The notes: generated by a model not told the origin, from the sequence alone. A DNA stretch of 9,328 nt from JBATBW01 sp049662565 (GCA_049662565.1 JBATBW010000167.1:1-9328), one strand, 5' to 3'; shown: positions 1 to 6,735, counted from the first letter of the stretch. Program-made: numbers and translations.

Positions 1-136
1 GTATTATTAGCATACGGTGTCTGAAACCCTAGATTAATTTAAAGCAGTTTTTTTAAACCTTAAATTACTTCGTATGGCCTAAGTTCTTCTTGTTTATTGA
101 TTAAACCCTGGAATATTTATCAAATCTTAATTACTA
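1..136. other. Left-edge non-coding stretch with short repeats
   Basis: I see no intact gene here; all frames contain stops. The heptamer AAACCCT occurs twice in the same direction (24-30 and 103-109). CATACG at 11-16 is mirrored by CGTATG at 71-76. One minus-strand frame reads short peptides such as KQEELRPYEVI and LGFQTPYANN separated by TAA codons. These faintly recall integrase-core C-termini, but they are too short to assign. This is either intergenic spacer or a highly decayed remnant. Confidence 0.3.
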
Positions 137-322
137 TTATTTACTTCTTTTAAGCATATCTTCTAATTTGATAATTGCTGAATCAAACTCTTCAGTAACT
201 AATGGAATTCTTTTGTATTTCTTTAATAAACTAATAAGATATTCCAATTCTTTCTTTTGCATTTGATCTTTGAAATCATTATTATCAATTTCAAACAAAC
301 AATTCTTCATTTTGATATTCAT
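137..322 (-). CDS. Small hypothetical protein (61 aa)
   Basis: I do not recognise this gene. The start is ATG at 322-320, preceded by an excellent SD (AAAGGTGATAA, about 326-336). An in-frame GTG at 331 is part of the SD itself and is not a plausible start. The protein is charged, Lys/Glu/Asp rich, with no signal peptide or membrane span, so it is probably cytoplasmic. Residues about 21-36 (QKKELEYLISLLKKYK) and 45-61 look like two amphipathic helices. It ends in a run of three consecutive in-frame stops (TAA TAG TAA, 139-131). It lies 20 nt after the stop of the frameshifted secreted-protein gene and is probably on the same transcript. The good SD suggests it is translated even though its neighbour looks broken. 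No function can be assigned. Confidence 0.6.
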   Translation of the reverse strand: MNIKMKNCLFEIDNNDFKDQMQKKELEYLISLLKKYKRIPLVTEEFDSAIIKLEDMLKRSK

Positions 323-342
323 ATTTATCACCTTTCTTTAAA

Positions 343-842
343 TTATGTCCAATTTGTAATTGACCAATTAAAATAGTAATACTCATATACATATAGCGAA
401 ACGTTAACGTAAACAGTGTATGCAGTGACATTAATAATAGATACAGTTATTTTTGGCGTTGACCAAGTGTCGTTATAAGTTAAATTAGGCAAATTAGTAT
501 AGTAAACTTCATAGTTAGAAATATTCGTAATTTTTCCTAGTTTATCAAAATTAACCGAAACGGAAACATAAACATAAGCATTATCAACATTTGAAAAAGT
601 ACCGATGTTTTTAACTTTAATTCTACGATTATAAACTTGACTGTAAGGCACCCCTAAGCCAGCCCTCTAGTAAAATCATTCTTGTCAAATCTTAAATCAT
701 AAACTAGCTTCGTAGAATTTGTCTCTTCTAGCGTGAAATAGTAATATTCAATTATCGGTTCCAATCCTTTCTGTTCTAACGCAAATAAATTAGTTGGTAA
801 TATAGAAAACAGTAAAAACGATGCAATAATTAATTCTTTCAT
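343..842 (-). pseudogene. Secreted beta-rich protein gene, apparently frameshifted
   Basis: Two abutting minus-strand frames look like one secreted protein of about 165 residues. The first part encodes a typical signal peptide, MKELIIASFLLFSILPTNLFA, with probable cleavage after LFA, then about 40 residues ending TRGLA-TAG at 654-656. The second frame is open from 666 down to the TAA at 343. It reads AGLGVPYSQVYNRR and continues as a Thr/Val/Tyr/Asn-rich alternating beta pattern ending near FNWSITNWT. The frames overlap only within about 654-669. Adding one base near the GGG at 663-665 joins them as TRGAGLGVPYS, so loss of one base is the simplest explanation. No slippery heptamer is visible, so programmed frameshifting is unlikely. 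The alternative is two short genes, the second starting at GTG 651. An ATG at 854 also exists, but neither it nor the ATG at 842 has a good SD. I do not recognise the family. Confidence 0.55.
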
Positions 843-874
843 ATTTTTTTCCATTCGTTATAAATTAATCAATA

Positions 875-895
875 TCATTGCAAATTCATTACCAT
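875..895 (-). other. Six-codon ORF behind a very strong SD (possible leader peptide)
   Basis: On the minus strand the SD AGGTGGTGATAA (about 899-910) is the strongest ribosome-binding site on the left side of the window. The ATG after it (895-893) opens only MVMNLQ before TGA at 877-875. The secreted-protein gene starts some 40-50 nt further on, in another frame, with a poor SD. This could be a leader peptide that couples translation to the next gene. It could equally be the original start of a gene whose 5' end has decayed. Confidence 0.3.
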
Positions 896-955
896 ATTTT
901 ATCACCACCTGTCATTTAATGTTTGTTTTGTCAATGAAATCACAATAAAAAGAAA

Positions 956-975
956 TGTCAATATGTTTTACATAT
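956..975. repeat. Perfect 6-bp inverted repeat in the divergent intergenic region, next to a TTGACA box
   Basis: ATATGT-TTT-ACATAT at 961-975 is a perfect palindrome with a 3-nt centre. It abuts a consensus -35 hexamer for the minus strand (TTGACA, 961-956). The corresponding -10 near 933-939 is weak (TTCATT or TTTCAT). It may be an operator for the leftward genes, but AT-rich chance is a real alternative. A second, weaker hairpin (AAGTG/CACTT) lies at 1020-1037. Nothing else is evident between 976 and 1080. Confidence 0.25.
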
Positions 976-1082
976 AAATCTCTTTCATTCTCTATCACTT
1001 ATGATTATGCCACAAAATCAAGTGAAAAATTCCACTTTTAATCCATATTTTGTTTCCCTTGATTTTCTCACAAGCAAATTAC

Positions 1083-1123
1083 ACACTACTTTTTTATAAT
1101 AGTGTTATAATATGAAAAAGTAG
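1083..1123. repeat. Nested inverted repeats around the importer promoter (candidate operator)
   Basis: A perfect 9-bp inverted repeat, CTACTTTTT (1086-1094) and AAAAAGTAG (1115-1123), flanks both TATAAT boxes with a 20-bp spacer. A second 6-bp inverted repeat, ACACTA (1083-1088) and TAGTGT (1100-1105), overlaps it. The right arm of the outer repeat runs into the SD. A repressor bound here would block RNA polymerase and transcript start. The geometry is read directly from the sequence; operator function is inferred. Confidence 0.4.
1095..1111 (+). promoter_or_regulatory. Extended -10 promoter for the importer operon
   Basis: TGTTATAAT at 1103-1111 is a perfect extended -10 element (TGnTATAAT). 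Another TATAAT lies just upstream at 1095-1100. No well-spaced -35 is obvious, which is common with an extended -10. Transcription should start near 1117-1119, giving a leader of only about 16 nt that carries the SD AGAGGT (1122-1127) six bases before the ATG. Confidence 0.6.
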
Positions 1124-1133
1124 AGGTATTGTT

Positions 1134-2675
1134 ATGAACGATATAATAAACATTATAATTCAAAGAGCTGACTGGTTCATTCAATTATTACAGGAGCATT
1201 TATTTATTTCTTTATTATCTAGTTTTTTAGCTTGTATTATCGGGCTTATTATTGGTATTATTGCCAATGAATATCGTAAAACTAGTAAATTTACACTGAC
1301 ATTTGTTAATATAATATATACTATTCCTTCAATTTCTCTTTTAGGTTTTTTGATACCCTTCTCTGGAATTGGAAATGTTACCGCTATAATCGCCCTTACT
1401 ACCTATGCTTTATTACCAATGGTTAAAAATACCTATACGGGATTACAAAATGTTGATCCTTTAATTTTAGAAGCCGCAAAAGGAATGGGAAGTACTAAAC
1501 TACAAATACTTACCAAAATAAAAATCCCACTTGCGATGCCATATATCATTTCCGGCATTCGTAATATGGTTACCATGACAATCGCCTTAGGCGGTATCGC
1601 ATCATTTATTGGAGCCGGTGGACTAGGTGTAGCGATATATCGTGGTATAACTACAAACAATACCGCTTTAACCTTAGCAGGCAGTATTTTAATAGCCCTA
1701 TTGGCAATAATAGTAGACGGTATATTAATTTTAATTGATAAATATATAATTAAAAACAAAAGAAAAGTAAAAAATCTATTAAATAAAACTTCTCTAATTA
1801 TCGCAGTTGTCATAACCCTTTTTATAAGTAGTATTCTTATTTTAAATCCGAAAAAAGAAACAATTAATATTGCCACTAAACCCATGAGCGAACAATTTAT
1901 CATCGGAGAAATGCTTAAAATATATATTGAGGACCACACCAATTTATCAGTAAAATTAACTCATGGTATTGGTGGTGGAACTAGTAATATTCATCCCGCT
2001 ATGTTAAAAAGAGAATTTGATATCTATCCTGAATATACCGGTACCGGATGGAACGTAGTCTTAAAAAAAGAATCGTTATACAATGAAACTTTGTTCAACC
2101 AATTAAAAGAAGAATACCAAAACAAATATCAATTAACATGGACATCAATGTATGGATTCAATAACACCTTTGGTATTGTAATAAGAAAAGATATCAGCGA
2201 TAAATATAATATTAAAAAATATAGCGACCTTGCAAAATATCCCGATATGTTCACTTTTGGTGCCGAATACGACTTCTTCGAAAGAGAAGATGGTTTCAAC
2301 GACTTAGTAAAAAAATATAATTTAAAATTCAAAGATAGTGTCGATTTAGATATCGGACTAAAATATGACGCCATCAACAAAAAACAAATAGATGTCATGA
2401 ACATCTTCACTACAGACGGACAACTAGCTAATAGTGATGTCGTTGTTCTAGTTGATGACAAACAAATATATCCTTCTTATCGAGCAGGAAATGTCATATC
2501 AACTGACATTATCGATAAATATCCTGAATTACTACCTTTATTAGAAAAATTAAATGATACGATTAATGATCAAGAAATGGCTAAGATGAATTATCTTGTC
2601 GACATAAAAAAACAAGAACCTCAAAAAGTAGCCTACGAATATTTAATGAATAAAAAATTAATCGAAAGGAAATAA
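1134..2675 (+). CDS. ABC importer permease fused to substrate-binding domain (betaine/choline/ergothioneine class)
   Basis: Membrane component of an osmoprotectant-type ABC importer (OpuC/ProW family) with its substrate-binding domain fused at the C-terminus. Residues about 25-205 form the permease with several hydrophobic spans. They include the EAA loop that docks the ATPase (EAAKGMGSTKLQILTKIKIP, 113-132) and the conserved FIGAGGLG (158-165). A further hydrophobic span (about 219-237) leads to the binding domain (about 243-513), which would sit outside the membrane. That domain carries the family pattern IATKPMSEQFIIGEM (246-260), GGGTSNIHPAM (280-290) and DIYPEYTGTGW (296-306). Its aromatic residues suit a quaternary-ammonium ligand. 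The fused layout is that of pneumococcal EgtU (ergothioneine) and Listeria BilEB. Sequence reading alone cannot separate ergothioneine, betaine, choline or carnitine. ATG 1134 follows the SD AGAGGT. The ATPase gene follows after 2 nt. Confidence 0.88.
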   Translation: MNDIINIIIQRADWFIQLLQEHLFISLLSSFLACIIGLIIGIIANEYRKTSKFTLTFVNIIYTIPSISLLGFLIPFSGIGNVTAIIALTTYALLPMVKNTYTGLQNVDPLILEAAKGMGSTKLQILTKIKIPLAMPYIISGIRNMVTMTIALGGIASFIGAGGLGVAIYRGITTNNTALTLAGSILIALLAIIVDGILILIDKYIIKNKRKVKNLLNKTSLIIAVVITLFISSILILNPKKETINIATKPMSEQFIIGEMLKIYIEDHTNLSVKLTHGIGGGTSNIHPAMLKREFDIYPEYTGTGWNVVLKKESLYNETLFNQLKEEYQNKYQLTWTSMYGFNNTFGIVIRKDISDKYNIKKYSDLAKYPDMFTFGAEYDFFEREDGFNDLVKKYNLKFKDSVDLDIGLKYDAINKKQIDVMNIFTTDGQLANSDVVVLVDDKQIYPSYRAGNVISTDIIDKYPELLPLLEKLNDTINDQEMAKMNYLVDIKKQEPQKVAYEYLMNKKLIERK

Positions 2676-2677
2676 AT

Positions 2678-3424
2678 ATGAACACAGTTATTCAATATAT
2701 CGATATCCTAAAAAAATATAATGATAAGACTATCTTAAAAAACATTAATATATCCATTGAAAAGGGAGATTTCGTCAGCATTATAGGAGCTAGCGGTAGT
2801 GGTAAAACAACACTATTAAAAATGACAAATGGCCTCGTAACTCCAACTAGCGGAAAAATACTAATTCATAACGAAGATATCAGCACTATTAATCAAGACA
2901 ACCTAAGAAGAAACATGGGTTACGCTATCCAAGGAGGAGCATTATTTCCGCATATGACAATTTTTGAAAATATTGCATATGTTCCAAATCTATTAAATAA
3001 AAAAGACAAAAAGAGAACTCTTTCTGCCGTAAAAAAATGGACAAATATCATGCAACTAGATGAAACAATCTTTGATCGATACCCCCATGAATTATCAGGC
3101 GGACAACAACAAAGAGTTGGCATCGCAAGGTCCCTTGCCGCATCTCCTGATATTTTATTAATGGACGAACCTTTTGGTGCCGTTGATGAAATAACTAAAA
3201 AACAACTACAAGATGAATTAATTAAGGTTCACCATCAAACCAACATCACAATTTTATTTGTAACCCATGATATTAAAGAAGCTTTAAGAATATCTAATAA
3301 ACTATTAATATTACAAGATGAAGAAATAGTTCAATTTGATACTGTCGAAAATATATTAAATAATCCTAAAAACGAATATGTTTCAAAACTATTGTTACAT
3401 AATAATATTCAGGAGGTAATGTAA
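2678..3424 (+). CDS. ABC importer ATPase, betaine/choline/ergothioneine class, no CBS domains
   Basis: ATP-hydrolysing subunit of the importer, acting on the cytoplasmic face of the membrane. All nucleotide-binding motifs are present: Walker A GASGSGKT (37-44), Q-loop Gln85 in YAIQGGALFPHMT, signature LSGGQQQR (139-146), Walker B ILLMDEP (159-165), D-loop GAVD (167-170) and switch His197 (VTHD). The YAIQGGALFPHMT stretch is characteristic of the ProV/OpuA/OpuC subfamily. At 248 residues it stops soon after the ATPase core and lacks the tandem CBS domains that carry ionic-strength sensing in OpuA-type enzymes. Regulation of uptake by osmolarity through CBS is therefore unlikely. Its SD (AAGGA, about 2666-2670) lies within the last codons of the permease gene and the start is 2 nt after that stop, so the two are translationally coupled. 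Confidence 0.9.
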   Translation: MNTVIQYIDILKKYNDKTILKNINISIEKGDFVSIIGASGSGKTTLLKMTNGLVTPTSGKILIHNEDISTINQDNLRRNMGYAIQGGALFPHMTIFENIAYVPNLLNKKDKKRTLSAVKKWTNIMQLDETIFDRYPHELSGGQQQRVGIARSLAASPDILLMDEPFGAVDEITKKQLQDELIKVHHQTNITILFVTHDIKEALRISNKLLILQDEEIVQFDTVENILNNPKNEYVSKLLLHNNIQEVM

Positions 3425-3796
3425 ATGACAACGATAGTAAAAATAAGCCCTTATAATTTCCAAAAAACATTAGACATTATTATGAAAAATATCCAAAATG
3501 CTAATTTAACCATTTTCACTGTAATAGATCATCAACAAAACGCCTTAACAAAAAACTTAATTTTACCGCCAACAACCAATATTGTTTTTGGTAACATCGA
3601 AGTTGGAACTAAGTTAATGATGGATAATATAGATTTTAATATATATCTTCCTTTAAAAATAAGCGTTTATGAAAACGAAGATCAAACTTATATTAGTTAT
3701 TTAAACTTAACAGATATATCGAAAGAATATCCAATAAGCGATATAACAATAGTCCAAAATATGAATAATTTATTAGCCAATCTTACAAACATATAA
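3425..3796 (+). CDS. DUF302 family protein
   Basis: A 123-residue cytoplasmic protein of the DUF302 family, a small alpha/beta fold without an established biochemical role. Family landmarks, in order: FTVIDHQQNA (31-40), LPPTTNIVFGNIEVGTKLM (47-65, including the FGN and GT.LM motifs), LPLKISVYENED (75-86) and SYLNL (91-95). There is no signal peptide or membrane span. The ATG directly follows the ATPase stop (TAA-ATG), and a consensus SD AGGAGG (3411-3416) lies inside the last ATPase codons, so it is a firm third member of the importer operon. The context suggests a role linked to the imported compound or its regulation, but this is inference. The family call rests on recognising the motif order, and I am fairly confident in it. 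Confidence 0.82.
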   Translation: MTTIVKISPYNFQKTLDIIMKNIQNANLTIFTVIDHQQNALTKNLILPPTTNIVFGNIEVGTKLMMDNIDFNIYLPLKISVYENEDQTYISYLNLTDISKEYPISDITIVQNMNNLLANLTNI

Positions 3797-3825
3797 AAAG
3801 TTCACTTTCGTGAACTTTTATTTTA
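3796..3825. terminator. Bidirectional intrinsic terminator between convergent operons
   Basis: A perfect 10-bp stem, AAAAGTTCAC (3796-3805) and GTGAACTTTT (3810-3819), closes a TTTC loop. It is followed by a T-rich tail on the plus strand (TTTTATTTTA), and the opposite strand also ends in T-rich sequence. It overlaps the stop codons of the DUF302 gene and the converging transketolase gene, so it probably terminates both transcripts. Confidence 0.85.
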
Positions 3826-4741
3826 CCAATTCTTTTACCGCTTTAACTACACCTTTTTCATCTAAACCATAAATATCTAATAATTGTTTAAATGGACCAC
3901 TTTGTCCATAACAATCATTCATTCCTAATCTTTTAATCTTTTTAGGAGCATATTCACTTGCTACTTCACATATAGCTCCGCCAAGTCCGCCAATGATATT
4001 ATGTTCTTCAGCTGTAAGAATATATTTATGATTATTTAATACTTCTACAACCCCATTAATGTCTAATGGTTTAATTGAACTTACATTAACTACTGTAAGT
4101 TCAATGCCTTCTTCTTTTAAAATGTCTTTCGCTTTTAAAGCCGCTTGTGTCATTAACCCAGTAGTAAAAATAGCGACATCTTTACCTTGATTCAATACTT
4201 TAACTTTACCATCATATTTAAATTCACTTGTAAACACATCATCAACTGCACTTCTACCTAAACGCACATAACATGGCGTTTTAGTTTTAGATACATATTC
4301 AATAATCGCTTTTGTTTCATTCCCATCACATGGTGAATATACTTCCATATTAGGAATAGCACGCATAATTGCGATATCTTCTGTTGCTTGATGGCTTACT
4401 CCATCTTCTCCTACGGCAATACCTGCATGAGTTCCACATACTTTAACATTTAAATTTGGATATGCTAAGCTGTTACGAATTTGTTCCCATGCTCTACCTG
4501 TCGCAAACATCGCAAATGTTGATGCGAATACTGTATAACCACTAGTCGCAAAACCGGCTGCTGTCCCAATCATATTTCCTTCCGCAATACCCATATTGAA
4601 GTGTCTTTCAGGACATACTTTTTGGGCATCCGCAGTTTTTGTCGATTTAGTTAAATCGGCATCTAATACTACTACTTTTTCATTTTCTAATACTAATTTA
4701 GCTATGGCTTGACCATAGGCTTCTCTAGTTGCTAAACCCAT
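3818..4741 (-). CDS. Transketolase, C-terminal subunit
   Basis: C-terminal half (307 aa) of a split transketolase, cytoplasmic; it works with the N-terminal subunit encoded just upstream to transfer two-carbon ketol units between sugar phosphates. It contains the pyrimidine-binding domain with the catalytic Glu in MGIAEGNMIGTAAGFA (Glu54). GTHAGIAVGEDGVSHQATEDIA (103-124) holds His117, and the C-terminal transketolase domain follows, including LTAEEHNIIGGLGGAI (242-257). Start choice: ATG 4741 has the SD GGAGG (4755-4751) at good spacing. The upstream in-frame ATG at 4762 lies before this SD, inside the preceding gene, and would give 7 extra residues. With the chosen start only 1 nt separates the two subunit genes, consistent with coupled, equal production. 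Split transketolases are common in Bacillota and archaea. The gene is last in its operon. Confidence 0.93.
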   Translation of the reverse strand: MGLATREAYGQAIAKLVLENEKVVVLDADLTKSTKTADAQKVCPERHFNMGIAEGNMIGTAAGFATSGYTVFASTFAMFATGRAWEQIRNSLAYPNLNVKVCGTHAGIAVGEDGVSHQATEDIAIMRAIPNMEVYSPCDGNETKAIIEYVSKTKTPCYVRLGRSAVDDVFTSEFKYDGKVKVLNQGKDVAIFTTGLMTQAALKAKDILKEEGIELTVVNVSSIKPLDINGVVEVLNNHKYILTAEEHNIIGGLGGAICEVASEYAPKKIKRLGMNDCYGQSGPFKQLLDIYGLDEKGVVKAVKELVK

Positions 4742-4742
4742 A

Positions 4743-5549
4743 TTATTTGCCCTCCAATTCATTGATCGCTTGTTCTAATTGTTCTTTAGTTGGTGCTACA
4801 CCATGCCATCCAGCTTGATTTTCCATAAATGATACACCTTTACCTTTAATTGTATGCGCTAAAATCATTGTTGGTTTTCCTTTAATTGTTTTAGCTTTTG
4901 CTAGTGCATTTTTAATTTCATTTAAATTATGACCATCAATTTCTAAAACTTCAAAACCAAAGGCTTTAAACTTTTCATCAATTGGGGTTGGATTCATTAC
5001 TTTGGTAATATCTCCATCAATTTGCAAACCATTAAAATCAACAATTATACATAAATTATCTAATTTATAATGAGCTGCCGCCATTGCTGCTTCCCACACT
5101 TGACCTTCTTCACATTCACCATCACCTAATAAAGCATAAATACGGTGATCGTTTTTACTCAATTTATTAGCCATCGCCATTCCCACAGCACTACTAACCC
5201 CTTGCCCTAATGATCCAGTTGACATATCAACACCATCAAGATAATTCATATTTGGGTGTCCTTGTAAATGAGAATTAACTTGTCTAAAAGTTAATAAATC
5301 TTCATTGATAATTTCTTTTTCATTTAATACTGCATATAAAGCTGGAGATGCATGCCCTTTTGATAAAACAAAACGATCACGATCTACTCCTTTAGCGTTA
5401 TCTTTATTGATATCCATTTCCTCAAAAAATAACACTGTTAAAATATCGGTTGCACTTAGTGATCCACCGGGATGTCCACTATTCGCATTACTAATCATTC
5501 TTAAAATGTTTTTACGAATATTCTTCGCATGTTCTTGTAGTTGTTGCAT
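4743..5549 (-). CDS. Transketolase, N-terminal subunit (thiamine diphosphate-binding)
   Basis: N-terminal half (268 aa) of the split transketolase; it binds the diphosphate of thiamine diphosphate through Mg2+. Visible motifs: SGHPGGSLS (24-32) with His26, LSKGHASPALYA (62-73) with His66, GSLGQG (112-117), the cofactor motif GDGECEEGQVWEA (142-154) ending at Asn173 (VDFNGLQ), and KGKGVSFMEN-x4-WHG (235-250). Start choice: ATG 5549 has the SD AAAGGAGAG (about 5551-5560). An in-frame ATG further upstream, at 5582, is inside the serine dehydratase gene and has no such site. The gene begins 10 nt after the serine dehydratase stop. Together with the next gene it encodes a full transketolase for the non-oxidative pentose phosphate pathway. 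Confidence 0.93.
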   Translation of the reverse strand: MQQLQEHAKNIRKNILRMISNANSGHPGGSLSATDILTVLFFEEMDINKDNAKGVDRDRFVLSKGHASPALYAVLNEKEIINEDLLTFRQVNSHLQGHPNMNYLDGVDMSTGSLGQGVSSAVGMAMANKLSKNDHRIYALLGDGECEEGQVWEAAMAAAHYKLDNLCIIVDFNGLQIDGDITKVMNPTPIDEKFKAFGFEVLEIDGHNLNEIKNALAKAKTIKGKPTMILAHTIKGKGVSFMENQAGWHGVAPTKEQLEQAINELEGK

Positions 5550-5559
5550 ATTCTCTCCT

Positions 5560-6735
5560 TTAACATTCAACTTCTGTCGCAAGACCTCCTAATGAAGTCT
5601 CTTTTAATTCCGTTGCTATTTTACTACCGGTAAAACGCATAGTATTTACTACCATATCAAAACTTACTTTATTGGATTTTATATCCGACATTAATAAAGA
5701 TAAATTCATCGCATCCATGGAACGAAGAACACCAACGGCGTTTCTTTCGATACAAGGAATCATTACATAACCACCTACTGGGTCACAAGTTAAACCTAAA
5801 TGATGTTCAATACCAATCTCCGCTGCATATTCTAATTGGCACGTATTCAAGTTATTAATATAACCACTAAACACCGCGCCCATAGCACAGGCAGTACCAA
5901 TCTCAGCTTGGCATCCACCAATAGCACCTGATATTGATGCATTAGTTTTTACCACATTACCAAACAAACCACAAACTCCTAGCGCTTTAACTAAAGTGCT
6001 TTTATCAATTTGCTTATCATGATAATAATAATATACTAACGCCGCTATTATACCGCAACTTCCTAAAGTTGGTGTCGTAACTACTTGATGCCCCATCGCA
6101 TTTTCTTCACTCGCAGCATAAGCATATGCCATCAATAGAGTACGGTCATCTAAAGCTTTATTCTTCAATTCTTTCGCACAACGTTTTAATTTTAATTTCC
6201 CAGGCAATACACCTTCACTATTTAAACCAACCTCAACACATTTAACCATTTGATCAATGCACATCATTAAATGTTCTTCAATATTAGGTTCGTAATCTAA
6301 GATATAATTCCATAAACTATTATTAACTAATTTTCTCTTTATTTCATTAAAACTATTTTCATAATAAATGTCATTATTATCCAACAATTCTAGTTCTTTA
6401 ATATCAATTGAACCACCACCTAAAGAAAAAACTGTCCAATCGCATACCAAATCATCATTTTTATTATAACCCTTCAAATAAAAACCATTGGGAAAACTTT
6501 CTTCCCAATCTAATTTAAATTTCACCTCAACCCTACTTGGACTAAAAGTATCAATAATAACTTGATCCGTACCATGACCTTTACCTGTCAACGATAAAGA
6601 ACCATATAATTCTATATCATAATGATCTAATAAACCAAATTTATCTACACTCAATAAACAAGCCCGGTAAGGAGCAATCGTGTGTGAACTACTAGGACCA
6701 GGTCCAATTTTAAATAATTCTCTTAGCGATTGCAT
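5560..6735 (-). CDS. sdaA: L-serine dehydratase (L-serine ammonia-lyase), single-chain, [4Fe-4S]
   Basis: Cytoplasmic iron-sulfur enzyme converting L-serine to pyruvate and ammonia. The beta domain comes first (about 1-150, with FKIGPGPSSSHTIAP at 8-22 and GSLSLTGKGHGTD at 45-57). The catalytic alpha domain follows (about 160-391, with ENAMGHQVVTTPTLGSCGI at 211-229). Cys275 (GGCQAEIG), Cys317 (TCDPVGG) and Cys328 (IPCIERNA) are spaced 42 and 11 residues apart. This matches the three cluster ligands reported for the Legionella enzyme (343/385/396). The last residue is Cys391, matching the C-terminal Cys of that enzyme that caps the fourth iron. At 391 residues it is shorter than E. coli SdaA (about 454), mostly in the beta domain and linker. 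The start at ATG 6735 overlaps the end of the UPF0303 gene by 13 bp; its SD is weak (AAAGAG), suggesting coupling. Confidence 0.93.
   Translation of the reverse strand: MQSLRELFKIGPGPSSSHTIAPYRACLLSVDKFGLLDHYDIELYGSLSLTGKGHGTDQVIIDTFSPSRVEVKFKLDWEESFPNGFYLKGYNKNDDLVCDWTVFSLGGGSIDIKELELLDNNDIYYENSFNEIKRKLVNNSLWNYILDYEPNIEEHLMMCIDQMVKCVEVGLNSEGVLPGKLKLKRCAKELKNKALDDRTLLMAYAYAASEENAMGHQVVTTPTLGSCGIIAALVYYYYHDKQIDKSTLVKALGVCGLFGNVVKTNASISGAIGGCQAEIGTACAMGAVFSGYINNLNTCQLEYAAEIGIEHHLGLTCDPVGGYVMIPCIERNAVGVLRSMDAMNLSLLMSDIKSNKVSFDMVVNTMRFTGSKIATELKETSLGGLATEVEC

Noticed and set aside
654..672. Programmed -1 ribosomal frameshifting between the two halves of the secreted protein.
   Set aside because: No X-XXY-YYZ slippery heptamer is present in the overlap and no strong downstream structure is evident.
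833..895. Under a TGA=Trp code the six-codon ORF would extend to about 21 residues.
   Set aside because: The Trp codons I checked in the genes here are all TGG, and no gene needs TGA read-through, so an alternative code is unsupported.
1001..1011. The 11-mer ATGATTATGCC recurs at 7678-7688, both times near minus-strand intergenic sequence.
   Set aside because: The copy at 7678 runs into a stop codon and no surrounding bases are conserved; an AT-rich 11-mer repeat within 9 kb is weak evidence.
1020..1037. The AAGTG/CACTT hairpin as a terminator or riboswitch element.
   Set aside because: The stem is only 5-6 bp, the T-tract is short and there is no upstream plus-strand gene to terminate.
1433..1942. 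A 169-codon minus-strand open frame inside the permease gene.
   Set aside because: It is a shadow of a well-supported ABC permease on the plus strand and has no recognisable protein features of its own.
2129..2461. A 110-codon minus-strand open frame inside the binding domain.
   Set aside because: It is antisense to the conserved substrate-binding domain, with Ser/Leu-rich shadow composition and no family motif.
5305..5592. A 95-codon plus-strand frame across the serine dehydratase-transketolase junction.
   Set aside because: It is antisense to two clearly conserved enzymes and has no promoter or SD.
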